Source: Yamagishiella unicocca (Eukaryota; Chlorophyta; Chlorophyceae; Chlamydomonadales; Volvocaceae). Taken from it: a stretch of DNA of 64,000 bases. A program made the position numbers and the translations under genes. Positions 1 to 13,021 of this stretch are shown in pieces. The stretch is from contig BDSL01000032.1 in the NCBI GenBank assembly GCA_003116995.1, forward strand, positions 620,001 to 684,000, given 5' to 3'. Under the pieces are notes generated by a model, which ran no database searches, had not been told where the DNA came from, and worked only from the letters and a program-made list of their open reading frames with translations. Each line of letters starts with the position of its first letter. The first letter of the stretch is position 1.

Positions 1-600
1 CGTCCCTGGAGTTGGGCCTGCCGGCGGCGCCGCCGGCCCTGGCGGCGGCGGCGGCGGCTACAAGGGCCCTGTGAAGGACCTGGCGGCGGCGACGGCCTGG
101 GACATGAGCTTCATGGCGAATAAGCTCTCGCAGGAGGGCTCGGGGCACGCGCTGCAGCACTACGCCTGGTGCGTAGGGCCCGGCTGGGTGTGAATGCGGC
201 AGAGGGAGGGTCGGAGAGGAGACCCGTGGGTCGGCGTCGGCACTGATCAGGACAGCCGATTAGGAAACGTTTGAGAGGGAGGGAGGGAAGGAGGGCGGAG
301 GGAGGGAGAGCATCTGATGTCGTGCAGGATGGAGGAGGCAGGCACACATGGGGGGGGAAGGGGTACCCTGCTAGAGGGGGGGTGCGTGGTACGCAAAAGC
401 AAACCCCCACGGGGCTGCCGCCAACTCCCCTCCGTCGCTGCTACGACGCATCTCCCGCCCACAGGCTGCTCAACGTGGGAGAGCGCTCCCTGCACGGAGT
501 CATCGAGCGCAGCTTCCACGCCGGCCGCCAGCACTCACCCGCGGCGGAGATTGCGCTGGCGGCGGCGGCGCTGCAGCAGCCGCCCAGCGGCAGTGGCGGT

Positions 601-631
<31 letters not shown>

Positions 632-3600
632 GCGGCGGCTCCGTGCACGGGACCCCTGCTGGTGCGGTGCTGCCGCAGCCGCGCCGCAGCCGCTCCACCG
701 CCATGGCCGGCCCGGGGGGCTCTCCTGCTGCAGGAGGCGGAGGAGGAGCAGGTGGGGTTGCCGGCGGGGGAAGGGAGGCGGGGATGCGGGCGCATAGTGA
801 CCCGTGTTGGGCGCGGCGGGAGGGTTTCGAGGAAGACCCGTGGATGCCAGAAAAACCCGTTTAGAACAGACGTTTTGAGATGCATGCTGGAGAACTGGGT
901 TGAGGTGCGGGGGGAGGGGGGGAGGTGCTTGGCAGCAAGGGCAAGTTGGGGTTCGGCGGGATGTGGTGCGAGATGTGGGGGTCGGGGCAACGTCCTGTGC
1001 CTCCGCATGCAGGCATGCGTGTTTGCTGGGTGCCTGTCGCCCGGTTGCCCTCGTTGCTTGATCCCGGCTTTCCCCGCCCATGTCCACGATGTGGCGCAGG
1101 GGGCGACGGTGGCGGCGCTGCTGGCGCTGCTGGCGGCGGCAGCAAGGACTACCTTAAAATGCTGTCCCTGGTTGCCAAGCAGCGGGCGGAGCACCGCAAG
1201 TTCCAGCGGCTGTCGCTGGACACCAGCGGGCACCGACAGCGGCACTACGAGGAGATGATGGCAGCGGCGGATGAGCATGGGGGCGACCACGACATGGCGC
1301 CGCCGCAGGTGAGCTAGTGGCGACGGGGGAACAAGTGGAAAGGGAGGGGGGGAACAACTGGACCGGGAGGGGGAAGCAACTGGACAGGGAGGGGGGAAAG
1401 AACTGAACCGGCGGACCCAGATGCCAAGGTCCCGCATCCGCACGTCCACTGGCCCCGCCTTCCCCCTGGACGTTACTGTAGCGTGTAGCCTGACCAGCCC
1501 GCCCCTCCCCCGGCCCTGCTCCTGCCCCCCCTCCCCGCCCCCGCAGGAGGCGGACGAGGACGGCGACGGCGATGCCGACACCTCCCGCGCCTACTCGCTC
1601 CCAGCTCCCAGCGGCGCCTCATCCGCCCACGTGACCGCCACCGCTCTGCCGCCCCCGTCCCCCTCCCCGCCTCCGCCGGCCTCCTCCTCCTCACCCCCGC
1701 AGCTACTCCCTCAGGTTCCCGGCCGGATTACCGCCCCCTCCCTCCCCCCCTCGCCCACACCGGGCTTGGCGCTGGCGCCAGCAGGCCCCCTCCCAGCCGC
1801 TCCCGCCACCACCACCCACGCCGCGTCATCCCTGAAGCGCAGCATCCCCGGCCTAGAGGAGGCTAACGCCGTAAGCAGCAACAGCTTCTCGGCGGCGGCC
1901 ATCCCCGCCGCGGTCGCGGCCGCAGCCGGCGCGGCGCGTACGGGCAGTGAGAGCAGGATGTCGTACGCCAGCTCAGCTTACGGAGGGGACGAGCCGCTGG
2001 ACCTGGCGACGTCCCTGGCCGATGGGGACGAGGGCCACAGGGCCGCGAGCGCGTACGGGGGGGCGGCGGAGGGGGCTAAGAGGAGCTCGTTGCTGAGGAA
2101 GGTGGGCGCTGGGCGGGCGGCCGGGCGGGGGAGAAGCGACAAGGGGTGGGGGGGAGGGAATGTGGCGCTCTGCTTGGGAAGGATGCGTGAAGTGGGAAAG
2201 GAGGAACGAGGGGGGATTCGAGGAAGACCCGTGGGTGCGAGAAAAAACCGATTAGAGTAGACGCTTTGAGATGCGGAGGGGGAAGGGGTGTGACGATGGT
2301 GACCTGACGCTGCTGCCGATGTGGACCGCCTTCTCGGTCGTCGCAGCAACACGCCGCAGCGGCACGCGCATGCGCGCCCGCTCCATCCAGCGCTGCCTGC
2401 CTGCCTGCCTTCCGCGACCCAGACATCACCCCCCGGCCCGGCCGCCCGACCGCACCGCTCCCCGCCCCGCTTCCCTCGCCAGCATGCGCCCACAATATAG
2501 GTGTCCGAAGCCAATGCGCCAACTATGCTGTCCATGCCGCGTAAACGGTTCTTATGCCCCCCTTTCCCTTGCCCCCGCAGGTCCGTAAGGCCCTCATGAA
2601 GCCCGTCAAGACCCTCCTCAACCTGCCTCAGAGCTCCCCGCACGCCTCCAAGCCCAGTACCACCAGGCTCTCAGCCGGCGGCGCCGGCACCGGCACCACC
2701 ACGCCCATCTCCATGCCCGGCATGTTTGCCAAGATCTCCACCCCGCCCGGCTCCGGAACCCTCGCCACCGTGTCGACCGCCAGCGCCGCCACAAGCCCCA
2801 CTGCGGAGGAGCGGGGCCGGGGTCGCGGAGCCTACGCGGCCTTCCTGCAGTTCGGAGGCACGGGTGTGTTTTTCCCCCGGCTGTTCCGTGCGATCACCCC
2901 TCCACCTCAGCCCCGCCTCCCCCGCCCAGCTCGACCCCCCCTTTCCACCTCGCCGTGCATCAGCTGCGTAGCGTTACACGTCGTACTTCTTACCCCGCCT
3001 TCACCGGTCCTGCATCCATCTCCACTCCACGTCCACCGCCCCATGCACCTGCCTCTCCCCCCGACCTCGGCGTCGTATACCATGACGTGTAATCGGTCTC
3101 TATGCCACCCCCGCGTACACGGGTTTCCGTCGCAATCCCACTCACCCCCACCCGGGGGGGTCCTATTCGGGTTTTTACTCCAATTCCTACACACGGTGTT
3201 TTTCCTCCCCCCCCCCCCAAACCCCCAACCCCAACCCCAACCTCAGGCAACAGCACCCCCCAGGAGCGCAGCGCGCACGGCGGCACGGAGCGCAGCGTGC
3301 GCGCGGGGCGGGAGCGCAGCGCCAACGACGGCAGCGAGCGGAGCTTCCACGGTGGCAGCGACCGCAGCGGCCACAACGGCCACAACGGGCCGGAACGCCT
3401 CGTCGGCAGCGCCACCCAGCTGCCGTCGGTCGTGCCCGGCCCCGCCGGGTACGCCATCCACACCGTCAAGGCGCATAGGGAGCCGGCGCCGCTACCGGCG
3501 CCGGCGCCACCGCCGGCAGAGGAGGAGGCGGAGGCGGTCTCGGGCACCGGCTTGGGAAGCTCAGACTCGGGCGCCGCCGCGCGACGTACGGCCGGTGCCC

Positions 3601-6132
3601 AGGTGGGGCAGGCTGCGGCGGCAGGTGTGGAGGCGGCGGATGCAGCGACGTTGGTTTCGGAGGCGGATGGTGACGTGGAGGTTGCGCAGGAGGCGCCGGA
3701 GGGCGGCGCACGTGCCGGGGCGGCGGCGGGCGGTAAGGCCGCGACAGCGGAGGTGACGGCGTTGGAGGAGGGGGCGACGGCGGTGGCAGGGAAGGCGGCG
3801 GAGGCCGCGGCGGAGGAGGCGGCGGAGGAGGCGGCGGCGCAACTTGGCGGCATACGGCAGGATGAGCTGGTGGGTGCGAGGCGGCGTGTGGGGCACCCGG
3901 CCGACGAGTGGGGCACCCGGCCGGCGCGGCTCGGGACGGCTGTGGGGCGCCGCGGCGCGGATACCTCCCAGGCCGTGTGCAGTGTGCAGTGTGCACTGCT
4001 CCCAGGCTGTGTGCAGTGTGCAGTGTGCACTGCTCCCAGGCCGTGTGCAGTGTGCAGTGTGCACTGGTCCGGAGCCGGGACTCCCGGCAAGCGAGGATTT
4101 CCCGCAGCCGCGAGGGCTCCAGGGGGGGAGGAGGCACCCTGGAGGGCTACCGCGATTGTCAGCCCAAGTTCTCCGGCATGCACGCTCAACCGCGTGTCCG
4201 AAAAGTACTCGCTGGCTAGTTTCTGTGCCCCATAGCCTATGTCGTGTAACCTGGTCTTCTCGCCACCTCCCTCCCCCCTCTCCCGGCAGTGGATTCGCGG
4301 ATTCACCTTTAAAACCCCCTCTCCCCCGTATCTGTATGGCACCCCCCTCTCCCGCTAGGCCTCCGCCCTGCGCCTGCTCCTGGGCGACACCGGCAAGGTG
4401 GAGGAGCTGCAGGAGGTCATGCGGCGACTGCAGTACGACAAGGCGGAGGAGCTCACCTTCGGGCAGCTGTCCGAGGGGCTGCAGTGGCTAGGTGGGTGGT
4501 CGCGCAGGAGGGGAGGGGAGGGGGGCATTGTCGGGGGAGGGGAGGGAAGGCGAGGGGGCTGGGTGGTGGTCCCTACAGGAGAACACCTGTCCCTCAGCCA
4601 CCCACCTGACAGTGGCGGGGGGCTGAGTGATGTCTTGATGGAGGCGGGGGGTACGTGACGGGTGGCGCAAGCACCTGCCATCGGGGCACCTGCTGTTTCG
4701 CGCTGCCGGCTCCTCCCGGCTTTCGCACCACTGGGGCGGCCCCCGTCGTAACCCCCTCCGTGTAGCTACGCAACTGCCTCACCGGCTTCGCTCCACCCCA
4801 CCCCCCCAACCCGCCCAGGCTACCGGCTGGAGCCCAGCGAGGTCCAGGACCTGCTCCGCCAAGCCAGCGTAGGCCCCAACGAGGGCCTGACCGCCTCGCA
4901 GTTCATCGCCAGCCAGGTGAGGCTGAGGCTGAGGCTGTGACTGGGGGGGGCCCGAGGAGGGGCGGGGGGGTAAAGAGGCCACAGAGCTGGCAACCCGTCG
5001 CCCGTGCACCGGGCGAGAGGCGCTTCTTGCACTCCACGTTTGCGCTCCCCTCACCTCAACGCGGAGCCTCCTCGAGCCGGCAGCCACCACAACCTGCTGC
5101 TGCCACTGCCGCGCCTAGCCGCCCCTTCAGCACCCTCCCGCTTCCTTCCCACCCCAACCGCCCGCCAACCCGGGCCCCCTAACCTACGCTCCAGGTCGAC
5201 TGGCGGACCTTCCAGGCCAACCACCGCTCCGAGTGGCTGGACTGCCTGCGCAGGGCTTTCGAGGAGCTGGGCGGCGGTCCCGGCCCCGACGGCCGAGTCA
5301 CTGTGGATCAGCTCGTGACGGCACTCCATGAGAAGCTGCCGGAGGAGGAGGTGAGTCTGGACGGACGGAACCGGAACTCCCGGGAGCGCGTCTGGTGCTG
5401 TGGCTCGCACGGCCTACCCGCGGGGCCGCTTCCGTTAGCCTAGCCGCCGCCGATTTCGCATAGCCGCCAAAGGCCTCCGTCTACGGCCTCCGTCTTTTCC
5501 TCAGCCAAGCCCTCCGGCATGCATCTCAAAACGTCTGTCCTGAACGGTTTTCCTCGCATCCACGGGTCTTCCTCGAAACCACCCCCGCGGCTACCTGCTG
5601 TGCGGCCCGGCTCCGGCTGACGCCTTCCTTGCTGCGGCGCCAAAGTCGCATGCTCGCAGCCCCATAATCCCAAAGCCGGCTCGCGGTCGCCCTCGAACGA
5701 GACAAGCGAGGGGTTGCGTGCATGCGTTGCGGCCTTCCAAATGCGCCGCCTCCGGCCTCCGGCCTGTTGCCTTGCCCCCCCCCCCCGCCTCCCATCTCCT
5801 CTGGATCGCCACCTTCAACGCCCTTGGTTTATCGGCCGTAGATTCGCGGATTATCTTTAGCCACGCCCATCACCCCCGGCTGCTGCGTGCAGGTCAACCT
5901 GGCGGTGCAGGAGAGCCTGATGGACGCAGCCGTGGAAGCCGATGCGGTCGACTTTGACGCATTCGTGCAGCTGATGCGCTGCAACAGCAACGACTCCCTG
6001 GCCAGCGGCGCCTCGTCCGAGATGTCGTACGATTTGTACGACCCCCGGCTCAAGGACGCTTCGCTGCACGGGCCGCTCGGTGACGGCGGTCACTACCAGC
6101 CAGCGCTGGAGACCGTGCAGGATCAGGAGTGA
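1..6132 (+). CDS. CDPK-like protein, C-terminal part (5' end outside window)
   Basis: Ten exons read in one consistent phase: <1-168, 465-751, 1100-1308, 1547-2101, 2581-2863, 3247-3869, 4359-4491, 4819-4916, 5195-5350, 5893-6132 (stop TGA). Exons 2-6 are mostly Ala/Gly/Pro/Ser-rich, with a polyglycine tract and ERS repeats (ERSLHG, ERSFHAG, ERSANDG, ERSFHGG). Exons 7-10 align by eye with the four-EF-hand C-terminus of calcium-dependent protein kinases: helices such as EELQEVMRRLQYDKAEELTF, EVQDLLRQAS, CLRRAFEELGGG and RVTVDQLVTALHEKLPEEE are spaced as in that family. The calcium loops lack most acidic ligands (for example GGGPGPDGRVTV), so calcium binding is doubtful. Any kinase domain would lie upstream of the window and is not seen. 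The family call is therefore inference from the EF-hand module; alternatives are another EF-hand-like protein. Confidence 0.6.
591..648 (+). repeat. GGC/GGT triplet tract coding for polyglycine
   Basis: Near-perfect GGC/GGT run inside exon 2 of the CDPK-like gene. It is read as glycine with two serines, so it is an expressed low-complexity linker and likely length-variable. Confidence 0.8.
3968..4069. repeat. 34-bp tandem repeat, 3 copies
   Basis: Three units at 3968-4001, 4002-4035 and 4036-4069 with one or two differences, each holding TGTGCAGTGTGCAGTGTGCA. They lie in the intron 3870-4358 of the CDPK-like gene. Confidence 0.85.
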
Positions 6133-8374
6133 TGCGCATCCGTAGGGGCGCGGGCGGCACGCTGTTGCGGTGTGGGCCCCAGTCGACGATGCAGGCGCCG
6201 CTTCATTGTTCCCCAGGCGAGGTGCGGTGCGGTGGCGGAAGCGCTGGAGTCGCGTCGTTTGAAATTCATAACTGTGCTTTGTTGCATGGCAAGTAGGATA
6301 ATCAGCAGAGACTCCATCCAATGCCGCGGGCGTGAGGGACTGCGTCGGGCGCACCGCAGTCCCGCGACTGGCTCAGTCCCGCGACTGTGTCCCTGTTAGT
6401 GCGGCCAGCTGCCGTGTTGTGGGTCTGGGCGAAGCGCCGGGAATGACGAAAGCCGAATAAATGCGCTGTTGGTAAGAGGCGTTGAGTTGGCCCATCGTGG
6501 CGGGGCTAGAGAGTAGGGAGGGAGGGAGGTTTCATGGAAAAGGTGTGACATGCACGTACAACGCAGCTGACAGGACGAGAAGAGTGTTAAAGCTGGGCTA
6601 CCGGTACCGTAGGTGAAGGTCGTTTTGGGGTGGCCGACAGCGTCTGTGCTCTGGTTTTGAAAGAGTGCACGCGTTGGTCTGGATTTGATGCGTTTGCTGA
6701 AGAAGAATGAGAAAAAGAAGTAGAAGTAGAAGAAGACAAGAGCGGCCATTGTCAGTTGGTGGTTGCACGCGCATCTGTGAAGAATCCTTAGCAGGACCAC
6801 CTGAGGGGCATGCAACACGCATCCCGTCATTCACAGCGTGTTGTTACACAGACATAGTGATGTATGCGCAGGACTCATCAGGAGGTCCGGGTGCATTCGG
6901 ACGGCATTTCCTGACCCAACAGCCATGCGCGCTGGCGGCCCTATGCTGAGGTGGCTAGATAGTGGTGGACTCGAGCCGGCGCTTGGCCGCTGGTTCTTGC
7001 CCGTGGGTGGCCTAACTCTGTCTTGTGAGATGAGCGATGAGGGCGGAAGTGAAAGCCTTGTTCCTTGGCCTTGTCGTGCAGCGTTACCGGGCTGGTTGAA
7101 TGTCCCGACATGTGACATCAGGTGACGGATGTTTTGCATGGAGAGGCCCGACTGGGTCAGTCGGCCAGTCACGGTCAGCCAGGAAAGCACGAGCAGAGTG
7201 TTGCACCTGGTGTCTGAGACAGCCGGAGACTGCTGTGGGGCATGGCAAGACGGCGTCCGTTTTGCATGGGGCGTCACCACAGCAGGCGCCAACCAACCCA
7301 CACCACTGATTGCAATTAAGAGTCACCCCACCGGCGGTTACTCGCCGTCTCATGGCCTTCCAAGTTCCATCCGCAGCGCTCGCCCGGCCACCTCCGACTC
7401 ATCGGCGTGAGAGGTTCAAATGAACATAGGATCCCCTGAAACCCAGTTGTTTGCAAGCCCCCGTCCCGATCAAAATCAGACGAGCGTGTCCCTTCGTTTT
7501 CAGCTTGCAGGAAGGGGAAATGTACCCTTTTTTTACGCCTGGAAACTTCCCAAAAGGCGGTTACCGTGGAACCGCCCAGGCAGGCGGTGGACTAGCGAAG
7601 AGGCTTCAGCCATCTTAGACCCTAATGCAGAAGACAGGTGAGCAAGATACCGTGTTACCAAGGCGGGAAGTGTAGCACAGCTGACACTTCTTTAAGCGCT
7701 TATATTACACGGCCAATCTTCGAGGATTGATGTGGCCTCTTGAATACCATGGCCTAAAGTCGATATCACTGCCTACACTAAAATACACCGTCAACTCCAT
7801 GGCATAGAGTCCATGCAGCCCTTTGTGCCCAAGACGATCGTACTCCACAACGTCACCGTATGACAAACCTCGCCCAGACGCCAAGGCCCCAACAGGATAG
7901 GCGAGCCGTTGGAAGATCATCAAGTGTCGATGGCATCTCCTTGCATACATGGGTAATTCCTCAACGGAGGACCTGGATTGCCCGCCACCATTGCCCGCCC
8001 TTCGAAATTGACCGAATCGGCCAGGTCTTTATCCCATCATCTTTGTTTGAAAGCGATAAAGGCATACAAAATCAATAACATATTTAAAGAGCAAGCACGC
8101 AATTCCGAGTGCTTCAACTAGGGCCGCATCACCTTGCAAGTGAAGTTTCGGCACATAGGTGGATGTCAACGTTTCATATGATTATGCAATGATGCGAACT
8201 AGAAGAGTTACATCGCCGAACCTGTGACCTTGCCGTACGCGTCCTAATCCCGTCCCGAACTGCCACTACGTTTGCCCTTCCACTGGCATACAGATTTTTT
8301 CAAAACTTGCTGATTACCTTCGACTTGATACTCGGAACCCCATGAGCTTGCGTTAGCTTGCTTACACTGTCGCA
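6133..8374. other. Intergenic, no gene recognised
   Basis: Holds the 3' UTR of the CDPK-like gene and the promoter/5' UTR of the PP2C gene. Only short open frames without recognisable protein similarity are present. GC content is visibly lower than in the genes. I saw no TGTAA signal close to the upstream stop codon. Confidence 0.6.
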
Positions 8375-11300
8375 ATGGGGTGCGGGTCTTCAGTACCGGC
8401 GGAAGGAGCGGACCAGCAGGACCAGCAACAACAGAAGCAACAGCATGGGGCAGCGTCACCGAAGCCAGGTGCGACGCTGTTGGCGAGAAGGAGGAGCGCG
8501 CCCGTGCAGACATTTCTTTGATGGCCCACAGGCGGCACTAACGCGGACAAGGCCGCCGAAGAGTCAGCGAAGGCAAAGACGACCCGTGCACGGCGCCTGA
8601 GCTACATATCCAATGACGCAAATGGAGCGGCGGTAAGTTGCGTGGGTCCGCAATTTCCAAGCTTTGCCACGGCAAACAACGCCGGCCATCGCACAGGTGA
8701 ACGCGCCGCCCGGTGCGGCCGCACCAGCTGCATCTGGAACCGGCGGACGTTCCGGCAATACGAGAGCCAGGCGGCTGTCGTATGTTACAAACGACGTGAG
8801 TTCAGGTTCACGCGCTTTGGCTGGTACTGCAGGCCTGACTTGCTGTTGACGCATGTGCCCTGGTCCGCAGCCGAACGCCACTCCAGCCAACCTCAAGTAC
8901 TCTGGGGAACCGGAGGGCAATGAGGAGCCGGAGCTGGAGGGTGGGGATGAGCCAACAGTGCAGGGCCAGCTGGCGCCAGAGGTAGGAAGCCCTGGGTCAG
9001 AGCCGCACATGCTGGTGCCTCTTTGACCTCGGCCCCTGACCATAATGCCGCAGGAGCAAGAGCGCAGAACACTCCGCGTAAACGTTGCGTGCATGTCGCG
9101 AGCGGGGCGCGAGCCTGGCTTCAAAAAGACCAACCAGGATAATTGCTTCGCCTTTGAGAAGTACATAACAGAGGACCAGTCCCTGTTCGGTGCCATGGAT
9201 GGCCATGGCCCTCATGGTGCGTAAGGTTGATTGTTCCTTGCAGAGTCTTGCGTATTACGACTTCGAAAGGAAACATGGAACCTCCATGTCGCGCAGGCCA
9301 CCTGGTATCCGGCTACGTGAAACAGCACCTGCCTATCATACTCGTGAACCATTTGACCTTGGAAAAGGATGTCAAGAAGGCGCTTTCGCAGGGCTTCTGC
9401 GAGGTGGACCGGTCTTTGGCCAATAGCAGGATAGACTGCGAGTTCAGCGGAAGCACCTCAGTAGTCAGCTACCTTAAGGTGCGCCCGAATGGTAGGGAGC
9501 ACGGGTCATGAGTGTGCCCGCGTGTGCTTACTCGACGGTGTGCGCTCGCGTTGCCTGTGCAGGGCAAGACGCTGACGACGGCCTGGGTGGGCGACTCTCG
9601 CGGTGTGCTAGGACGTGAGAGCAAGAGGGGCTGGGAAGCCATTGATCTGACGACTGACCACAAGCCGACTGCTCCGGAGGAGAAGGCACGCATCCTAAAA
9701 GCTAACGGACGCGTGGAACGGTGAGGGATGTTCAAGTTGCCCTGTTGCGATTGTACGCCAAGCCGGTCGTCAGCTTAATCTGCTGCCGCCGCACGCACAG
9801 GCTCGTTGACGAGATGGGCCAGCCTATGGGACCGTACCGTGTGTGGCTGCAGTACGCCTGGATTCCGGGTCTGGCGATGAGCAGGGCGCTCGGAGACGTG
9901 CTTGCGCACCAGTAAGTGTCAGAACTACTCTAAAAGCTGTCAGTTCGCCCGGTTCACCTATCGGCCGGGGTATCATTGCCGGCTGACAGAGCACGGGACC
10001 TCCAGTGTTGCGTGGCGAGCATGAGGCATGTTGACATTCGCGCATACCGCACATATCGTCGGCGGGCCTGGCTTCTTTCATGTCGAAGACAGGGTCACAT
10101 TCTGGGGGTTTGCAGCCGTCCGAGGGGGAACTAGGTACTGTTGGGACAGATGATGTTTTGCTGCTTAGCTCTGTGAGGTCTGCTTCTTGCCAGTCGGTCC
10201 TACGATGTCAATGAACAATTTAAAGTCGAAAGGTAGATTGATTTGACATGATTAATATGCCCGGAGGCTCATTACACTAAGACCTAAGGGTTGTCGGGTC
10301 GCAGCAGCCGCGTCCCATGTGCTTGTGCTGTGTGCACGTCAAAAGCGTGGCATCGCCGTGCGTGCGTGCAGTCATCGCTGCCCCCCTCGTCATTGCTTCT
10401 CTGTGATAGGGTGGGTGTGACGTCGGAGCCCGACCACAGCGTGATGGAGTTGACCCCGCAAGACAAGTTTATCGTGCTCGCATCGGACGGCGTGTGGGAG
10501 TTCATCTCCAGCAAGGAGGCGGTGGATATTGTGGCGCAGTACGACAGCGCAGAAGAGGCATGCCGCCAGGTAAGAGGAGCACTGCCTCAGTTGTTACCCA
10601 AATGACCGTTTCGGAAGGCGTGCACAAGGGTGATCAAGCATGGGACCCGAAAGTTTATTTTCGGAAATCATGTGCGGTTATTCACAAAATGCTTCGAACA
10701 CTTGTCACGTGCACCTAGGGGTCTAGTGGGCATCCCGAACCACACGTCCGCGACAAGGGCGACGGTATTGGAATTACCGGCAAATGTCATCTGCCGGCGT
10801 GGGGTATTAATTGACCATCGCTTCCATTCAAAACGCCAAAGCGAGGAGCAGGGAAACCTGGAGGAGGGTTCAAACCTTCACCGACAGCTGAGCTATTGTC
10901 CAACGCCAAGAATGATGGCAATCCAGCTTGCGCACGCCATCGGAGTTGCGCGGAACGCTAGCGGAAAAGGGGGCTCCACCACCTCCGTATGCCGCGATGA
11001 CCTGCATGAACTAACTGTGTTCCCACGCCTCGGCTTTAGCCGATTCATGCATTCAATCGCATTCAATCGCATTGGCGACGGACACTCACAAATACCATGG
11101 CCCTGGAACGCTGGTACCGCAAGCATAGCTATCGATTGATGCCTGCACTACTGGCCGGGTGACGCCCTGCTACCTGGCTGCAATGTCACACAGAGACGGT
11201 TCCATGCAAATATGCCCACGGCGTCAGCCTTTGTTTCAGTTTAGTAGCCGGAGCCTCACCCCTTTGCATCGGTTGCCGTGCACTGCTTTGCCGCAGCTGG

Positions 11301-11392
11301 TGGACGAGGCGTACCAGCGATGGCTGACGGAGGAAGAGGGCGTGGTGGATGACATCACGGCGGTCGTCGTGCGATTCATTCACCCGTCGTAA
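8375..11392 (+). CDS. PP2C-family Ser/Thr protein phosphatase, probably N-myristoylated
   Basis: Ten exons, 424 aa: 8375-8468, 8532-8632, 8697-8795, 8871-8981, 9054-9216, 9297-9478, 9563-9720, 9801-9911, 10410-10569, 11297-11392. All phases agree. PP2C metal and catalytic motifs appear in order: NQDNCFAF, AMDGHGPHG (DGHG at about residues 184-187), FSGSTSVV, WVGDSRGVL, PGLAMSRALGD, LASDGVWEF and VDDITAVVVRF. These enzymes are Mg/Mn-dependent and remove phosphate from Ser/Thr. The protein starts MGCGSS, a classic N-myristoylation start with a neighbouring cysteine for palmitoylation, so membrane attachment is likely. The start was chosen for that motif. The N-terminal 135 residues carry two copies of RARRLSY (about residues 50-56 and 88-94). 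The 5' and 3' ends are otherwise unsupported by transcripts. Confidence 0.92.
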
Positions 11393-13021
11393 GCGAACGT
11401 GTGTAGGAGGCACTGCGTGGCCCGTGTCGCTGCAAGATCGCTGCAATGGGCCCGCATGGTGTGATGTACGGCCACGGGTCTCCCTAAATCCAGGAAGGCC
11501 CCGAACTTACCGAGGGAGGGCTTATACGTGCCCGCGCAAACTATAGTGCTTGTGGAGGTCCGTCGTAAGATGCTTGACCCTCAGCGTATGAGATGAGCAC
11601 GTCACGCATTTGGTCAGAGGAGCTTTCCGCCTCATAAGATGCCGCGTACCCAACGCGAGCAAGGTTTGGGCTCGTTAGTGGGCAATGTTTGTGTTGATTC
11701 ACGGGTTTCGGGCGCCATGTGGCGGAATTTATCAGCTTCCATGGTATAGCGCTATGAGGTCAGTATGATTGCGTCACTCGGTGTTTGGCGCTGTGGTGCA
11801 TTCCTTGTGTTTGGTCTGTCCGATGCGAGATTGGCCATCGAGGTCTTAGACTGTACGCCGTTTGGGCAGGCGACGGGGTTTGCCCAGGGTGGGGATAATC
11901 TGGCTTATGCACAACGCACATACTTTATCTGTGTCGTTGACCTGATACTACCGCGTAGGGACCCGGACCAGTTTGAGTTTGACGTTTGCAGACTACCTCA
12001 CATCGTTCCCGTTTGGATGGAGATATTGGCGTTACCTATATACCGGGGCAGTGTAGACTTGCGGAGCACAGTGACGACGTGAAGTGATGTTGGGCACCGG
12101 GTGCTCTGCGCTAAATGCACTCTCGGAGTGGTTTGTGACCTACTCTGTGCATCGCCGATGTACACCGCGTCTTCGGGCCAAAGGTCTGGCTGCTTACGCG
12201 GCTCAGGATGTACAATGTGCTTTCGTGTGCCGGGTGCCCGTCCTGTCTCCGTCGGGGCTGGCGTGAGTGAGCGCGTGTTCCAGAGGGCGTGGCGGCACGA
12301 GCAGAGCGAACTCAAAGGACGCGGTGATCTGTATCACCGCGGTGCGTGGTGTTTACATGATGCACATCACGTGATTGTGTGGTTCACCTTACACGTGATG
12401 TGCTAGGGACGCCATGTGCGTGTGGCTTTCGTGGGGCAATGTATACTCTTCAGCAAGTGTTGATTACCCGTTTGGCGCCTTGCCGACCACGGTCAAACGG
12501 AGGAGAAGATCAGCTTTATAAGGTGTTGTATGATGGGGGACGAGGTCGCGTCGCATTCGACGTTGGTGTAACGAAAATTCTTCCACAAGATAAACGGCAA
12601 ATTGCGCAAATAAAAGTCGATCAGGATGATCACAAGGCTTTCCGTCGCTGTTTTACCAATCTGCATAATAAATTTTAAAACATCCGCGTAATCACCAGTC
12701 TTCGTCTTACGGTGTGTGAAAGAGCGTCCTGTGAACAAAACCAGCTGTGGGCTGCGGAATTGCATCAGCTGCAATGCCGCTCATGGCACATGGCGCCTCC
12801 AGGATCTTTGTAAAGATGTCAGAAACTGCGCATCTGATGTCCATGAAGTAAAACGCACTAAGACACAGTTCAATCATGTGCAGAAGAGCGGGAAAACTGT
12901 GTCGTACAAGAGCGTCCGCAGCCTGTTTTTTAGTCCCTCCTATCAGTGATTAATAATTAGATGCGCAACGAACCTGACCGGAACGTAGATCGCAGAAATT
13001 CGAGGCTGTGTGGCAGGACGA
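11393..13021. other. Intergenic between PP2C and MCMBP genes
   Basis: No gene recognised. It should hold the PP2C 3' UTR and the MCMBP promoter. Two short inverted repeats at 12321-12403 are listed separately. TGTAA occurs at about 12567 and 12809, far from the PP2C stop. Confidence 0.6.
12321..12403. repeat. Two adjacent inverted repeats, one with CACGTG cores
   Basis: GCGGTGAT (12321-12328) pairs with ATCACCGC (12333-12340) across 4 bases. GCACATCACGTG (12362-12373) pairs perfectly with CACGTGATGTGC (12392-12403) across 18 bases. The second pair contains two CACGTG boxes, a common bHLH/bZIP binding core. Function is unknown. Confidence 0.7.
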
